Source: an uncultured Verrucomicrobiae bacterium (GTDB taxonomy: Bacteria > Verrucomicrobiota > Verrucomicrobiia > Limisphaerales > UBA1096). Taken from it: a DNA stretch of 64,000 bases. A model generated the notes under the pieces. That model saw only the letters and a list, made by a program, of their open reading frames with translations, was not told the DNA's origin and made no database searches. Each line of letters opens with the position of its first letter. Positions within the stretch are counted from its first letter, which is position 1. Position numbers and translations under genes: made by a program. This document shows, one piece after another, positions 1-9,000 of the stretch. Location of the stretch: the NCBI GenBank assembly GCA_937770485.1, contig CALJHX010000016.1, positions 1 through 64,000 of the forward strand, written 5' to 3'.

Positions 1-2270
1 CGCACGGCAATGCGAATTGTTTCCCTCAGCTTGGCCAAGTCGAGTTCGCCGCTCTCGGTGAGATGATTGTCGAGCACGACCGAGCCCAGATTGCAGACAG
101 CCGTCTCATCGCTGCCGGTGTTGAGCGTGATCTCGGTGCAGAGGTTGGAACTGTGGATGACGCCGGCGTGATCCTGCGGGCTGCGGACGTTGCAGGCGTC
201 CTTGAACGTGATCCACGGATGGCCCGTCTCGAAGATCATCTGCAGCATGCGCTTCCACAAATCGATGGCGGGAATCTTCTCGCCGCTCATTTCGCCGCGC
301 TCGGCCTTGGCCTCGTATGCGAGGTAGCGTTCATCGAAATCCCTGCCGTAAGTCTCGTGCAAATCCGGCGCGTCGCTCGAGCAAAACAGTGTCCAGTCCT
401 CGCGGGCTTCCATCCGCTTCATGAACAGGTCGGGAACCCAGTTGGCCGTGTTCATGTCGTGCGTGCGGCGGCGGTCATCTCCGGTGTTTTTTCGCAGCTC
501 GAGAAACTCTTTGATGTCGTTGTGCCACGTCTCGAGATAGGCGCAACCGCTGCCCCGCCGCTTGCCGCCCTGATTGACCGCCACCAACAAGTCGTTGTGC
601 AATTTCAGGAATGGAATAACGCCTTGACTCTTGCCGTTGGTGCCCCGGATGTGGCCGCCCATGCCGCGAACCGACGTCCAACTGCCCCCCAGGCCACCGG
701 CCCACTTTGAGAGGTAGGCGTTCTCAGTGATGCCACGCTCCATGATACCCTCGATCGAGTCATCCACCCAGTACAGGTAGCACGAGGACAACTGTGAGTG
801 CGGCGTGCCGGAGTTGAACAGCGTCGGGGTGGACGAGCAGAATCGCCGGCTTTTATAAAGGTTATACAGCGAAACAACCCGTTCCTCCTTGTTGTCGACC
901 TCGTTGTGAAACAGGCCCATGGCGACGCGCATCCAAAACAGTTGCGGTGTCTCGATACGGCGCTCCTCGTCGCCGATGTTGGTGCGATCGACAATCAGGT
1001 AACGATCGTAAAGCGTCTGGATGCCGAGATAATCAAACTCCAAGTCGGCGGAGGGATCGAGCGCCGCGACGAGTTTCCCGGTGTCGTACTGCAGCAAGTC
1101 AGGACTGAGGCGCTTGATCTCCACGCCGTGCCGCAGGTACTCCGGCAGATACCGGGCGTGCGCTTCCTTCAACGCGCCGACACCGTCGCGGAGGATGTCC
1201 CAATCGAGCACCTCCTCATAAATATAAGTGCAGAGCAACCGGCCGGCGAACCTTGCAAAGTCAGCGTCACGCTCCATCAGCGCCTTGGCGTTCAGGAGGA
1301 TTGTTGCCTGCAATTCCGCCGCAGACATCTCGCTAAAAAGTGAACGGCGTAACTCGGCCTCGATCTGCTCTTCGCTCAGGCAAAGGTCGAGGTCGATGCT
1401 CGCGTACTTGATGCGCTCGAGCAGATCCTCCCCCTTCCAAAATAGAGAGCTGCCATCGGGTTGCGTGATGAGGAGCAACTCCTGCTGCGTGGCGTCTGCC
1501 GGCCCCGCTTCGCTTTCGCTCGTAACGAGTTCATCGGCGCGCTGCAGCAAACGCTGCGAACGATATAAAATATAAGCCTCGGCCACCTTGTAGTGACTGG
1601 CCTTCATTAGCTCCTCCTGGACAACGTCCTGAACCTCCTCGATATGTATGAACGCCTGGCCGGCATCCCTCACCCGGTCCGTCACTGACTGGGCAACCAA
1701 CACCGCCGGCGCGCTGTCTTTCTGTTGCGAAAGGAAGGCCTTGCGAATCGCGATCTCAATTTTATTTTCATTCCAGCTGACAACTTGCTTGTTGCGGCGG
1801 ATCAACCGGACGCTGATTTTTTCGTCCGACTGGGCCACGTTGCGGGCCGTGTCAATCACTAGGCTGCGGGCCACGTCGTGCGCGTTGTTCTCGATCAAAA
1901 CCCGCTCGATGCCCCGGTGCAAATCTGTCTCGGACAGCCTTGAGCTCTCCGCTTGGCCAAGCTCATTCCCCTGGAACCGCTCGCCGACCGTGCGGGCCAC
2001 CTTGGCCACAAAATCCCTGTTTTTAGGGGTGAAAACATCCTCCTCTCCCTTGGACATCATCAAGTTGGCCAAGGCGTTGCCGACCGTATTGGCGATGTCA
2101 CCCAGTGCGATATCGCGCTCACCGTCGTTCGAGCGAAGCCGGAGACCGGCATCCGTCGAACCGTCTCCATTGAGAGACTCGTCCCACTTGAAACGGGATG
2201 GCGCTTCCTGCGCGGATGCCATACTCTTGATCGCTTGATCCTCCTCGAATGTAATCTTGCTGATTGCCAT
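1..2270 (-). CDS. nrdA: Ribonucleoside-diphosphate reductase, large (alpha) subunit; 3' end beyond window
   Basis: Catalytic subunit of class I ribonucleotide reductase, which reduces NDPs to dNDPs. About 756 residues are visible before the window edge cuts off the C-terminal part. Reading on the minus strand from an ATG at 2270, the active-site cysteines are visible: C497 in SSCYL (E. coli C225), C711 in NLCTEI with N709 and E713 (E. coli N437, C439, E441), and C726 in AVCNLG (E. coli C462). An ATP-cone allosteric domain lies at about residues 150-240, and a more degenerate cone-like stretch precedes it. The first cysteine is about 270 residues further along than in E. coli NrdA, so the regulatory N-terminus is long, as in chlamydial NrdA. 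The gene follows nrdB after 36 bp and is probably co-transcribed. The palindrome CTTGGCCAAG occurs twice inside it (30-39 and 1952-1961). Confidence 0.95.
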   Translation of the reverse strand, partial: MAISKITFEEDQAIKSMASAQEAPSRFKWDESLNGDGSTDAGLRLRSNDGERDIALGDIANTVGNALANLMMSKGEEDVFTPKNRDFVAKVARTVGERFQGNELGQAESSRLSETDLHRGIERVLIENNAHDVARSLVIDTARNVAQSDEKISVRLIRRNKQVVSWNENKIEIAIRKAFLSQQKDSAPAVLVAQSVTDRVRDAGQAFIHIEEVQDVVQEELMKASHYKVAEAYILYRSQRLLQRADELVTSESEAGPADATQQELLLITQPDGSSLFWKGEDLLERIKYASIDLDLCLSEEQIEAELRRSLFSEMSAAELQATILLNAKALMERDADFARFAGRLLCTYIYEEVLDWDILRDGVGALKEAHARYLPEYLRHGVEIKRLSPDLLQYDTGKLVAALDPSADLEFDYLGIQTLYDRYLIVDRTNIGDEERRIETPQLFWMRVAMGLFHNEVDNKEERVVSLYNLYKSRRFCSSTPTLFNSGTPHSQLSSCYLYWVDDSIEGIMERGITENAYLSKWAGGLGGSWTSVRGMGGHIRGTNGKSQGVIPFLKLHNDLLVAVNQGGKRRGSGCAYLETWHNDIKEFLELRKNTGDDRRRTHDMNTANWVPDLFMKRMEAREDWTLFCSSDAPDLHETYGRDFDERYLAYEAKAERGEMSGEKIPAIDLWKRMLQMIFETGHPWITFKDACNVRSPQDHAGVIHSSNLCTEITLNTGSDETAVCNLGSVVLDNHLTESGELDLAKLRETIRIAV

Positions 2271-2306
2271 GTCCGGGTGCTGTTTGGTTTGGGTTGCTGC
2301 TTAAAA

Positions 2307-3389
<1,083 letters not shown>

Positions 3390-3490
3390 TTTACATCAAA
3401 AAATCCGTTTATTGCTCTGTTTAAAATCCTGTTTCAGTCAAAAGACGTCACAAACACCCTGATGGCGTTTCCAGCTTAAAACCCCTAAAA

Positions 3491-3506
3491 ACACTACATT
3501 TAGTGG
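3491..3506. promoter_or_regulatory. Candidate NrdR box 1 upstream of nrdBA
   Basis: ACACTACATTTAGTGG contains the perfect inverted repeat CACTA-N4-TAGTG. It matches about 13 of 16 positions of the NrdR box consensus as I remember it (ACACWAKATATWGTGT). It lies about 100 bp upstream of nrdB, where the repressor NrdR would act. No nrdR gene is in this window. Confidence 0.55.
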
Positions 3507-3522
3507 TTGCCCCGAAAAAGGA

Positions 3523-3538
3523 GCACAATTTGTAGACT
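3523..3538. promoter_or_regulatory. Candidate NrdR box 2 (weaker)
   Basis: GCACAATTTGTAGACT has a good left half (CACAAT) and a degraded right half. Its centre is 31-32 bp from that of box 1, the spacing usually seen between paired NrdR boxes on one face of the helix. The spacing supports it more than the sequence does. Confidence 0.35.
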
Positions 3539-3756
3539 CCTGCGGCCACCTCGTCAAAGGATTTTCAGCTTATCAGACGCTTTTTTCACGACTTTCTTGT
3601 TGAACCCTCCATACACATCATATTCACCGCAATTCAGCCCCCTTTTACCCACCCAAATACTTTCCTGCCAAGCGGTTTCAAACCAAGCTCTCCAATCCAT
3701 TTAGCCTCCCAGAGTGAACGATAACTCAATCCCGATTGGGCCAGCCATGAAAATGA

Positions 3757-3813
3757 GCTCACGCGAAGGTACGAAATTAATTTCCAGCTTTTTTTCCTCG
3801 TCTTCGCGTGAGC
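3757..3813. repeat. 12-bp inverted repeat in the nrdB/PfpI spacer
   Basis: GCTCACGCGAAG (3757-3768) and its exact reverse complement CTTCGCGTGAGC (3802-3813) flank a 33-bp A+T-rich loop. The pair lies 55 bp before the downstream gene. It could be an operator or a weak stem-loop. No U-tract follows on either strand, so a terminator is not supported. The rest of 3390-3867 holds the NrdR-like boxes and no gene I can support. Confidence 0.45.
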
Positions 3814-3867
3814 AGTGAGCAATTGGCTTGGAAATGCGCTTTGCCAAGGGTTAACTCGCAGCCGGCC

Positions 3868-4446
3868 ATGAGTGACAAATCCAAGCCTAAAGTCCTTATA
3901 ATTTTCGGGGATGCCGCCGAGACGGTGGACACGATGTATCCGTACTTCCGCCTGATCGAGGGTGGCTACGAGCCGATACTCGCAGCACCGGAAAAGCGCG
4001 AGTATCAAATGGTGATGCACCAAAACAAACCGGGCTGGACGATCACCAAGGAATGGGAAGGCTACACGATGCCGGCGGCGATCGCGTTCAAGGACGTCAA
4101 CCCCGAGGAGTATCTTGGCATTTTTTTCAGCGGCGGCCGCGCGCCGGAGTACATTCGCGAGGACGATGATTTGCTGCGCATCACGCGCTATTTTTTTGAA
4201 AAGAACGCCCCCATCGCCAGTGTGTGCCACGGCGTGGAAATTCCAGCACGCGCCGACTGTGTGAAAGGGCGTCGCATGGCTACGGTGGCCAAGGCCAGGT
4301 TCGACCTCGAGGTGTGCGGCGGCACGTTTGTCGATGAACCGTGCGTGATCGACGGCAACCTCGTGAGTGGCCGCACGTTCTGGGATCACGGCCACTACAT
4401 GGGTGCGTGGATGAAACTCCTCGACGACGCCCACGACGCCAACTGA
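3868..4446 (+). CDS. DJ-1/PfpI family protein
   Basis: A 192-aa protein of the DJ-1/PfpI (glutamine amidotransferase-like) superfamily, whose members include glyoxalase/deglycase-type and peptidase-type enzymes. The N-terminal strand VLIIFGDAAET supplies the conserved Glu18, and the nucleophile elbow SVCHG carries Cys120 followed by His121. FFSGGRAPEYI and a C-terminal WDHGHYMGAW stretch complete the fold. I chose the ATG at 3868 because the family strand begins a few residues later; a longer in-frame start at 3808 adds an unrelated N-terminus. No signal peptide is seen, so it is probably cytoplasmic. It stands alone between divergent nrdB and the next plus-strand pair. The substrate cannot be read from the sequence. 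Confidence 0.85.
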   Translation: MSDKSKPKVLIIFGDAAETVDTMYPYFRLIEGGYEPILAAPEKREYQMVMHQNKPGWTITKEWEGYTMPAAIAFKDVNPEEYLGIFFSGGRAPEYIREDDDLLRITRYFFEKNAPIASVCHGVEIPARADCVKGRRMATVAKARFDLEVCGGTFVDEPCVIDGNLVSGRTFWDHGHYMGAWMKLLDDAHDAN

Positions 4447-4512
4447 CCGATTGGCCTGCAAAAAAAAACGGCTGACACCGGGCCAGTGTCTCCCATACAT
4501 TATCTCCGCTTT

Positions 4513-5259
4513 ATGAGTGATTCCGATTCAACGCCGCTGCGCTTGGCTATGTGGTGCGGGCCGCGCAACATCTCCACCGCGCTCATGCGCGCGTGGGGCA
4601 ACCGGCCAGACACGTTCGTCGTCGACGAGCCGCTCTATGCGCATTACCTCCGCGAAACCAGACTGCCGCACGCCATGGCCGACGAGATCATCGAGCGTTA
4701 CGAGGCCGACTGGGAAAAAGTCGCCGCTTGGCTCACCGGCCCGATCCCAGGGGGGAACTCGATCTTTTATCAAAAACAAATGTGCCACCACATACTGCCG
4801 GGCATCGGCCGCGACTGGCTTGGCCAAGTGACGAACTGTTTCCTCATCCGCGAGCCGCGCGAGATGCTCACGTCGCTGATGAAGAAACTCCCCAACCCGA
4901 CCTTGGCCGACACCGCGCTACCACAGCAACTCGGGCTCTTCAACCACGTGCGCAAGTTGACCAGCACCGTGCCGCCGGTGATCGACTCTACCGATGTGCT
5001 GCGTGATCCTCGCGGCATGTTGGGGGCTTTGTGCGAACGGCTTGGCGTTGCGTTCACCGATGCCATGCTCGAGTGGCCACAGGGTGTCCGTGAGTCGGAC
5101 GGTATCTGGGCGCGGCACTGGTATCCCGAAGTCGAGACCAGTACCGGCTGGCGCGCTTACAGGCCGAAGGACGAACCGGTGCCCGACGCTCTCTCTGAAG
5201 TGCTCGAGCAATGCAATGAGATTTACGAACAACTTTACCCGCACCGCATCACCGCTTAA
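4513..5259 (+). CDS. Sulfotransferase-like P-loop protein paired with an aminotransferase
   Basis: A 248-aa protein with a sulfotransferase-type N-terminus: the strand LRLAMWCGPRN followed by STALMRAW (residues 9-26) resembles the 5'-phosphosulfate (PAPS) loop PRS-x-ST. The later segment TNCFLIREPREMLTSL resembles the 3'-phosphate-binding region. The start at 4513 is preferred over an in-frame ATG at 4486. The gene ends 9 bp before a class IV aminotransferase, so the two are almost certainly one transcript. I recall that plants have branched-chain-aminotransferase-like proteins in which a domain of this kind is fused N-terminal to an aminotransferase; if so, this is the unfused arrangement. 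The acceptor substrate is unknown, and sulfotransferase activity is not proven by sequence. Confidence 0.75.
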   Translation: MSDSDSTPLRLAMWCGPRNISTALMRAWGNRPDTFVVDEPLYAHYLRETRLPHAMADEIIERYEADWEKVAAWLTGPIPGGNSIFYQKQMCHHILPGIGRDWLGQVTNCFLIREPREMLTSLMKKLPNPTLADTALPQQLGLFNHVRKLTSTVPPVIDSTDVLRDPRGMLGALCERLGVAFTDAMLEWPQGVRESDGIWARHWYPEVETSTGWRAYRPKDEPVPDALSEVLEQCNEIYEQLYPHRITA

Positions 5260-5268
5260 CCGAAGATC

Positions 5269-6171
5269 ATGCTTCAGAAATTCAACGAGAAAAACCGCGA
5301 CTTGCTTATCAACATCAACGGCAAGTTGCTGCACCGCGACGAGGCCGGCATCAGCCCATTCGACTCCGCCGTGCAGGGCGGCGACGCCGTGTGGGAGGGA
5401 CTGCGCGTTTACGACGGCAAAATCTTCCGCTTGGCCAAGCACCTCGAGCGGCTCCGCAGCTCGGCGCTCGCGCTGGCTTTCGCGGAGATTCCGGCGGCGG
5501 AAGCCATCACGACGGAAATCAAGCGCACCCTCGAGGCGAACAACATGACCGACAACGCGCACATCCGGCTCACGCTCACGCGCGGCGTCAAGCTCACCTC
5601 CGGCATGGATCCACGCCTCAACACCGCCGGGCCGACGCTGATCGTCCTCGCCGAACACAAGTCGCCCGTGTACGACAAAACCGGCCTGAGCCTCATCACT
5701 TCGAGCGTCCGCCGCCCAGCACCCGATGTGCTCGACCCCAAGATACACCACTGCAATTTGATCCAGTCCATCCTCGCCAAGATCGAGGCCAACCACGCCG
5801 GGGCCGACGACGCGCTGATGCTCGACTCACGCGGCTTCGTCGCCGAGACGAACGCCACGCACCTCTTCATCGTCGATGACAGCACGGTGACGACAAGCCG
5901 CCTCGTTGCCTGTCCTGAAGGCATCACTCGCGAAGTCGTGTTGAGCCTCTGCCTCGACAACGGCATACCTCACGAGGTTCGCGACATCTCACTCACCGAG
6001 GTGTACCGCGCCGACGAACTTTTTTGCACCGGCACGATGGGTGAACTCGCGCCGGTCACGCAGGTCGATGGCCGGCCGATCGGCGCTGGCGACGCCGGCC
6101 AGGTGACTCGGCGCTTGTCCAAACTCTTCGACCAATGCGTCGCCGCAGAGGCCGAGCCGGTTCTGGATTGA
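5269..6171 (+). CDS. Class IV aminotransferase (branched-chain aminotransferase-like)
   Basis: A 300-aa PLP-dependent transaminase of fold type IV, the family of IlvE, D-amino acid aminotransferase and 4-amino-4-deoxychorismate lyase. Lys158 in DPKIHHCN is the expected PLP-binding lysine, and E193 in FVAETNATHLF matches the conserved Glu that contacts the PLP pyridine nitrogen. The WEGLRVYDGKIFRL start region and the phosphate-binding LFCTGTMGELAPV region are typical. It probably transaminates a branched-chain or related amino acid, but the substrate cannot be fixed by sequence, and D-amino acid aminotransferase is an alternative. It sits 9 bp after the sulfotransferase-like gene, and the pairing suggests a shared substrate. 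A CTTGGCCAAG copy at 5430-5439 encodes the RLAKH segment. Confidence 0.9.
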   Translation: MLQKFNEKNRDLLININGKLLHRDEAGISPFDSAVQGGDAVWEGLRVYDGKIFRLAKHLERLRSSALALAFAEIPAAEAITTEIKRTLEANNMTDNAHIRLTLTRGVKLTSGMDPRLNTAGPTLIVLAEHKSPVYDKTGLSLITSSVRRPAPDVLDPKIHHCNLIQSILAKIEANHAGADDALMLDSRGFVAETNATHLFIVDDSTVTTSRLVACPEGITREVVLSLCLDNGIPHEVRDISLTEVYRADELFCTGTMGELAPVTQVDGRPIGAGDAGQVTRRLSKLFDQCVAAEAEPVLD

Positions 6172-6217
6172 TTTTTTTGGTAACATTTTCAATCAGTTCG
6201 TGTAGCCTCCTCCCGCG

Positions 6218-6955
6218 ATGACAAATTTTGAGCTCGATACTGCTGACTTATTACAGGTCCTTTTGTTGATTCTCGGCGCAATGCTTGTTTTTCAAGCCTT
6301 TTGGCTTTTCGGCACGGCACTATTCCCGCGCATGGTTGGCCAGGCGAGAGACCGCTACAAAACCCCCATCCGCACTACGTTGATCGGCTTGGCCGTCGTT
6401 GTGCCAACATTCTTTATCGGCTTCTTCTGGCTGAACCCAAAAGATGGCGATTCCTTCAACGTCTCCAACGGCATCGGCTTAGTGATCGGTGTCGTGCCAC
6501 TGATGCTCGGAGCCATCGGCTCGGCCGGTCTGTGCCAGTTGATCGGCCTCGGCCTCCCCGCGCCGGGCGACCAGAGTCAGAACTGGCGGCGTGTCTGGCG
6601 TGGCGGCTGGGTGCTAAACTTTTGCTACCTACTGCCGATCGCCGGTTGGCTTGTCATTTTGCCGTGGGGCATTATTAGTGGCTGCGGCGCGTTCGTCACG
6701 TCGCTCTCAGGGCGTGACAATGACCGCGGCAATGACCGCGGCAATGACCGCGGCAATGACCGCGGCAGAGGCCGGGGTGGCAGCCGCGCCCCAAGAAAAT
6801 CTTCTGCACCCGAGCCGGTGGCCAAGCTGGATGACGACTCCCCGCGAAGCTCACGCCTCCAGCGCAGCCAAATCCCCAGCAGCGACTCAGAAGACAAACA
6901 AAGCCAACGCCCCCGCCGACCACGCCGCCCTTCCCGCCCCAAGCAGGAGGAATGA
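6218..6955 (+). CDS. Membrane protein with Arg/Gly/Asn repeat tail, unknown function
   Basis: A 245-aa protein I do not recognise. Four hydrophobic segments (about residues 11-35, 45-68, 84-105 and 130-158) suggest an inner-membrane protein. Residue 165 onward is a polar, probably disordered tail. It starts with four copies of a 12-bp unit encoding GNDR, continues with an Arg-Gly-rich stretch, and ends in basic SRLQRSQ / RPRRPRRPSRP segments. The RG-rich and basic composition could bind nucleic acid or acidic lipid, but that is a guess. It is a single gene 46 bp after the aminotransferase and may still belong to that transcript. Confidence 0.7.
   Translation: MTNFELDTADLLQVLLLILGAMLVFQAFWLFGTALFPRMVGQARDRYKTPIRTTLIGLAVVVPTFFIGFFWLNPKDGDSFNVSNGIGLVIGVVPLMLGAIGSAGLCQLIGLGLPAPGDQSQNWRRVWRGGWVLNFCYLLPIAGWLVILPWGIISGCGAFVTSLSGRDNDRGNDRGNDRGNDRGRGRGGSRAPRKSSAPEPVAKLDDDSPRSSRLQRSQIPSSDSEDKQSQRPRRPRRPSRPKQEE
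6719..6766 (+). repeat. Four tandem 12-bp repeats (AATGACCGCGGC)
   Basis: Four perfect copies of AATGACCGCGGC in frame within the membrane-protein gene, each encoding N-D-R-G. Perfect identity at the DNA level suggests recent expansion or slippage. A 12-bp unit changes length without breaking the frame. Confidence 0.95.
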
Positions 6956-7235
6956 TGGAGCTCAACCGGGGATAATTCCTGTAAGCTGCCGGCACCGCCG
7001 CAGTCTTGGGAACCGCAGGTTGCGAAGCCCTCGCCGTCTGGGATTCGCACCTGTCCCAGTGTCAGCTGATCTAGATCCTGCACCGATATGCCCCCCCGAT
7101 GCCGACATGGCAAAAGTCTTCGCCCGCCACGAGCCTAGGCCACTTGCCCAAGCGGCTGGGGACGCGTGATTGCCCTTGCTTCCGGGTGGACGGCGTTGGA
7201 GGATTTTGCCCCGAGCCCGATCACAATTCAGCACC
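6956..7235. other. Spacer without a supported gene
   Basis: About 280 bp between the membrane protein and the TIM-barrel gene. It contains a 6-bp stem-loop (CTGGGA/TCCCAG at 7049-7070) and a degenerate copy of the iterated palindrome (CTTGCCCAAGCGG, about 7143-7155). Open frames here look like shadows of neighbours. I see no clear promoter or terminator. Confidence 0.5.
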
Positions 7236-8291
7236 ATGCCATCGCAAAACGACCCGACACCGAAACTGACCGCCCCGTGGGGCACGCCCGCCCCGGCCGA
7301 CAACGAGTTGTCCCGTCGCTCCGCTTTCAAGCTGGCCATGGGTGCCGCCGGGCTGGCCGCCGCCGGAACGACCTCGGCCGCCGCTCAGCCCGAAAAGGAC
7401 TCGCGCAAAGCCTCGCCCAAGCGGTACGGCATGAAAAAGTCGATCAACCAATGGGCGTTCCCGTATCCGGAACGGATGAACCTGCGCGAGTGCCTGCAGT
7501 TGGCCAAGAACGCCGGGTTCGACGGCATCGAGCTTAACTACGACCTCGAAAACGACCTATCGCCCAAGCACGGCCCAAGCGAGTATCGAAAAATTCGGAA
7601 GATGGCCGACGACATAGGCATCGCCATCAGCGGGTTGTGCTCGTTTTTGTTTTGGCCGTACCCGCTGACGAGCAACGATCCCGCCGAACGAGCGCGCGGG
7701 ATGGAACTAGCCGGGTTGATGACCGAGGCTGCCCACCATCTGGGCACGGAAAACCTGCTCGTGGTGCCCGGCGCAGTGCACATGCCTTGGCGTGAGGATC
7801 ACGATCCCACACCGAACGACGTCTGCGACCAGCGCGCCAGGGCCGCTATCGAGAAGCTGCTGCCCACGGCCGAGAAACTGAAGGTTCACCTGAACATGGA
7901 GAACATTTTCTTCAACGGCTACCTGCTCTCGCCGGAGGAGATGATCCGCTTCGTCGACGGGTTTGGCAGTGAATATGTGCAAGTGCATTTCGACACCGGC
8001 AACATTATGCTATTCCAGTTTCCGGAGCACTGGATTCGCATCCTTGGACGGCGTATCCGCAACGTGCACTTCAAGGAATTCTCCAAGAAGGGAACAGATC
8101 ACTCGCTTGAGTCGTTCCGGCCGCTGCTCGACGGGACGACCGACTGGCCGGCCGTCATCGAGGCATTCGACGAGACCGGGTATGACGGCTACCTAACCTT
8201 CGAGTATTTCCACCCCTACCCCCACTATCCAGAGGCGCTGGTTTACCAGACCTCCGACTCGCTCGATCGCATGCTTGGCCGGGTCGTTTAA
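7236..8291 (+). CDS. Tat-exported xylose-isomerase-like TIM-barrel protein
   Basis: A 351-aa protein of the sugar phosphate isomerase/epimerase superfamily (AP endonuclease family 2, hydroxypyruvate-isomerase-like). An N-terminal twin-arginine signal is visible: SRRSAFKLAMGAAGLAAAG followed by an Ala-rich cleavage region, so the mature enzyme is probably periplasmic. Barrel features include GFDGIELNY, a metal-ligand Glu in LNMENIFFNG, HFDTGN, VHFKEFS, and the closing Glu in YLTFEYF. Such Tat-tagged members are common in Verrucomicrobiota and Planctomycetes, where they are thought to act on sugars. The ATG at 7236 is chosen because it places the RR motif near residue 27; an upstream in-frame start at 7170 adds no plausible signal. 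The exact substrate is unknown. Confidence 0.85.
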   Translation: MPSQNDPTPKLTAPWGTPAPADNELSRRSAFKLAMGAAGLAAAGTTSAAAQPEKDSRKASPKRYGMKKSINQWAFPYPERMNLRECLQLAKNAGFDGIELNYDLENDLSPKHGPSEYRKIRKMADDIGIAISGLCSFLFWPYPLTSNDPAERARGMELAGLMTEAAHHLGTENLLVVPGAVHMPWREDHDPTPNDVCDQRARAAIEKLLPTAEKLKVHLNMENIFFNGYLLSPEEMIRFVDGFGSEYVQVHFDTGNIMLFQFPEHWIRILGRRIRNVHFKEFSKKGTDHSLESFRPLLDGTTDWPAVIEAFDETGYDGYLTFEYFHPYPHYPEALVYQTSDSLDRMLGRVV

Positions 8292-8347
8292 TTTGTGGCA
8301 CAAAAAACTTCGCCTTCGGGCAGCGCATCCCTACACTCCGCGCCCGC

Positions 8348-8920
8348 ATGGGCAAGGAGCCAATCACCAGCAAATATATCGAGGTCCGCGAGTCGGAGAT
8401 CCACGGCACCGGCGTGTTCGCCAGGATCAAGGTGCCCAAGGAAAAAAAGGTCATCGAGTACGTCGGCGAAAAGATCACCAAGAAGGAATCGGAACGCCGT
8501 AGCGTCGCGCTGATCGAGAAAAACCTGGGCAGCCAGACCGATGGCGCGGTGTACATCTTCGAGTTGAACAAGCGCCACGACATTGACGGCAATATCACAG
8601 GAAATCCCGCGCGGTTCATCAACCACTCCTGCGAGCCCAACTGCGAGCCCAACGTCATCAAGAACCGCATATGGCTCATCTCCACCCGCAAGATCAAGGA
8701 GGGAGAGGAGTTGAGCTTTAATTACGGCTTCGACCTCGATGGCTACGAGGATCACGAGTGCAAGTGCGGCGCTAAAAAATGCGTCGGCTACATCACCTCC
8801 GAAGACAACTGGCCCAAGCTCAAGAAACTCATCGCCAAGAAAAACAATAAAAAGAAGAAGGCGAAAAAGAAGGTGAAAAAAAAGGCCGAAAAGAAATCAA
8901 AAAAGAAGGCTAAGAAATAA
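8348..8920 (+). CDS. SET-domain lysine methyltransferase-like protein with Lys-rich tail
   Basis: A 190-aa protein with a complete SET plus post-SET architecture. The N-terminal region has HGTGVFA (residues 19-25). The SAM/pseudoknot motif INHSCEPNC spans residues 91-99, the catalytic-core Tyr lies in LSFNYGFD (122-129), and a post-SET zinc motif has C138, C140 and C145 (ECKCGAKKCVGYI). These are hallmarks of protein lysine methyltransferases using S-adenosylmethionine. From about residue 158 the tail is almost entirely Lys with some Ala, like histone H1 or bacterial histone-H1-like proteins, so it may bind DNA or be the enzyme's own substrate. Bacterial SET proteins occur in Chlamydia and other PVC members. 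It is 56 bp downstream of the TIM-barrel gene. Confidence 0.9.
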   Translation: MGKEPITSKYIEVRESEIHGTGVFARIKVPKEKKVIEYVGEKITKKESERRSVALIEKNLGSQTDGAVYIFELNKRHDIDGNITGNPARFINHSCEPNCEPNVIKNRIWLISTRKIKEGEELSFNYGFDLDGYEDHECKCGAKKCVGYITSEDNWPKLKKLIAKKNNKKKKAKKKVKKKAEKKSKKKAKK

Positions 8921-9000
8921 CCTGAAAGTGGGGCTGACTTTCCTATCCGGCCGCAACTTTTCAGGCTTTACCGGCGGGGGATGGGGACAGCCCTTGGAGG

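Noticed and set aside
3634-4500. Long antisense reading frame opposite the DJ-1/PfpI gene
   Set aside because: It lies exactly antisense to a well-supported gene and shows the low-quality composition of a frame shadow.
6719-6766. CRISPR-like array (four direct repeats)
   Set aside because: The repeats are contiguous with no spacers and encode an in-frame peptide repeat.
7049-7070. tRNA-like hairpin with a GGATTCGCACC-like loop
   Set aside because: Only a 6-bp stem; no cloverleaf partner stems, anticodon arm or CCA-end pattern could be drawn.
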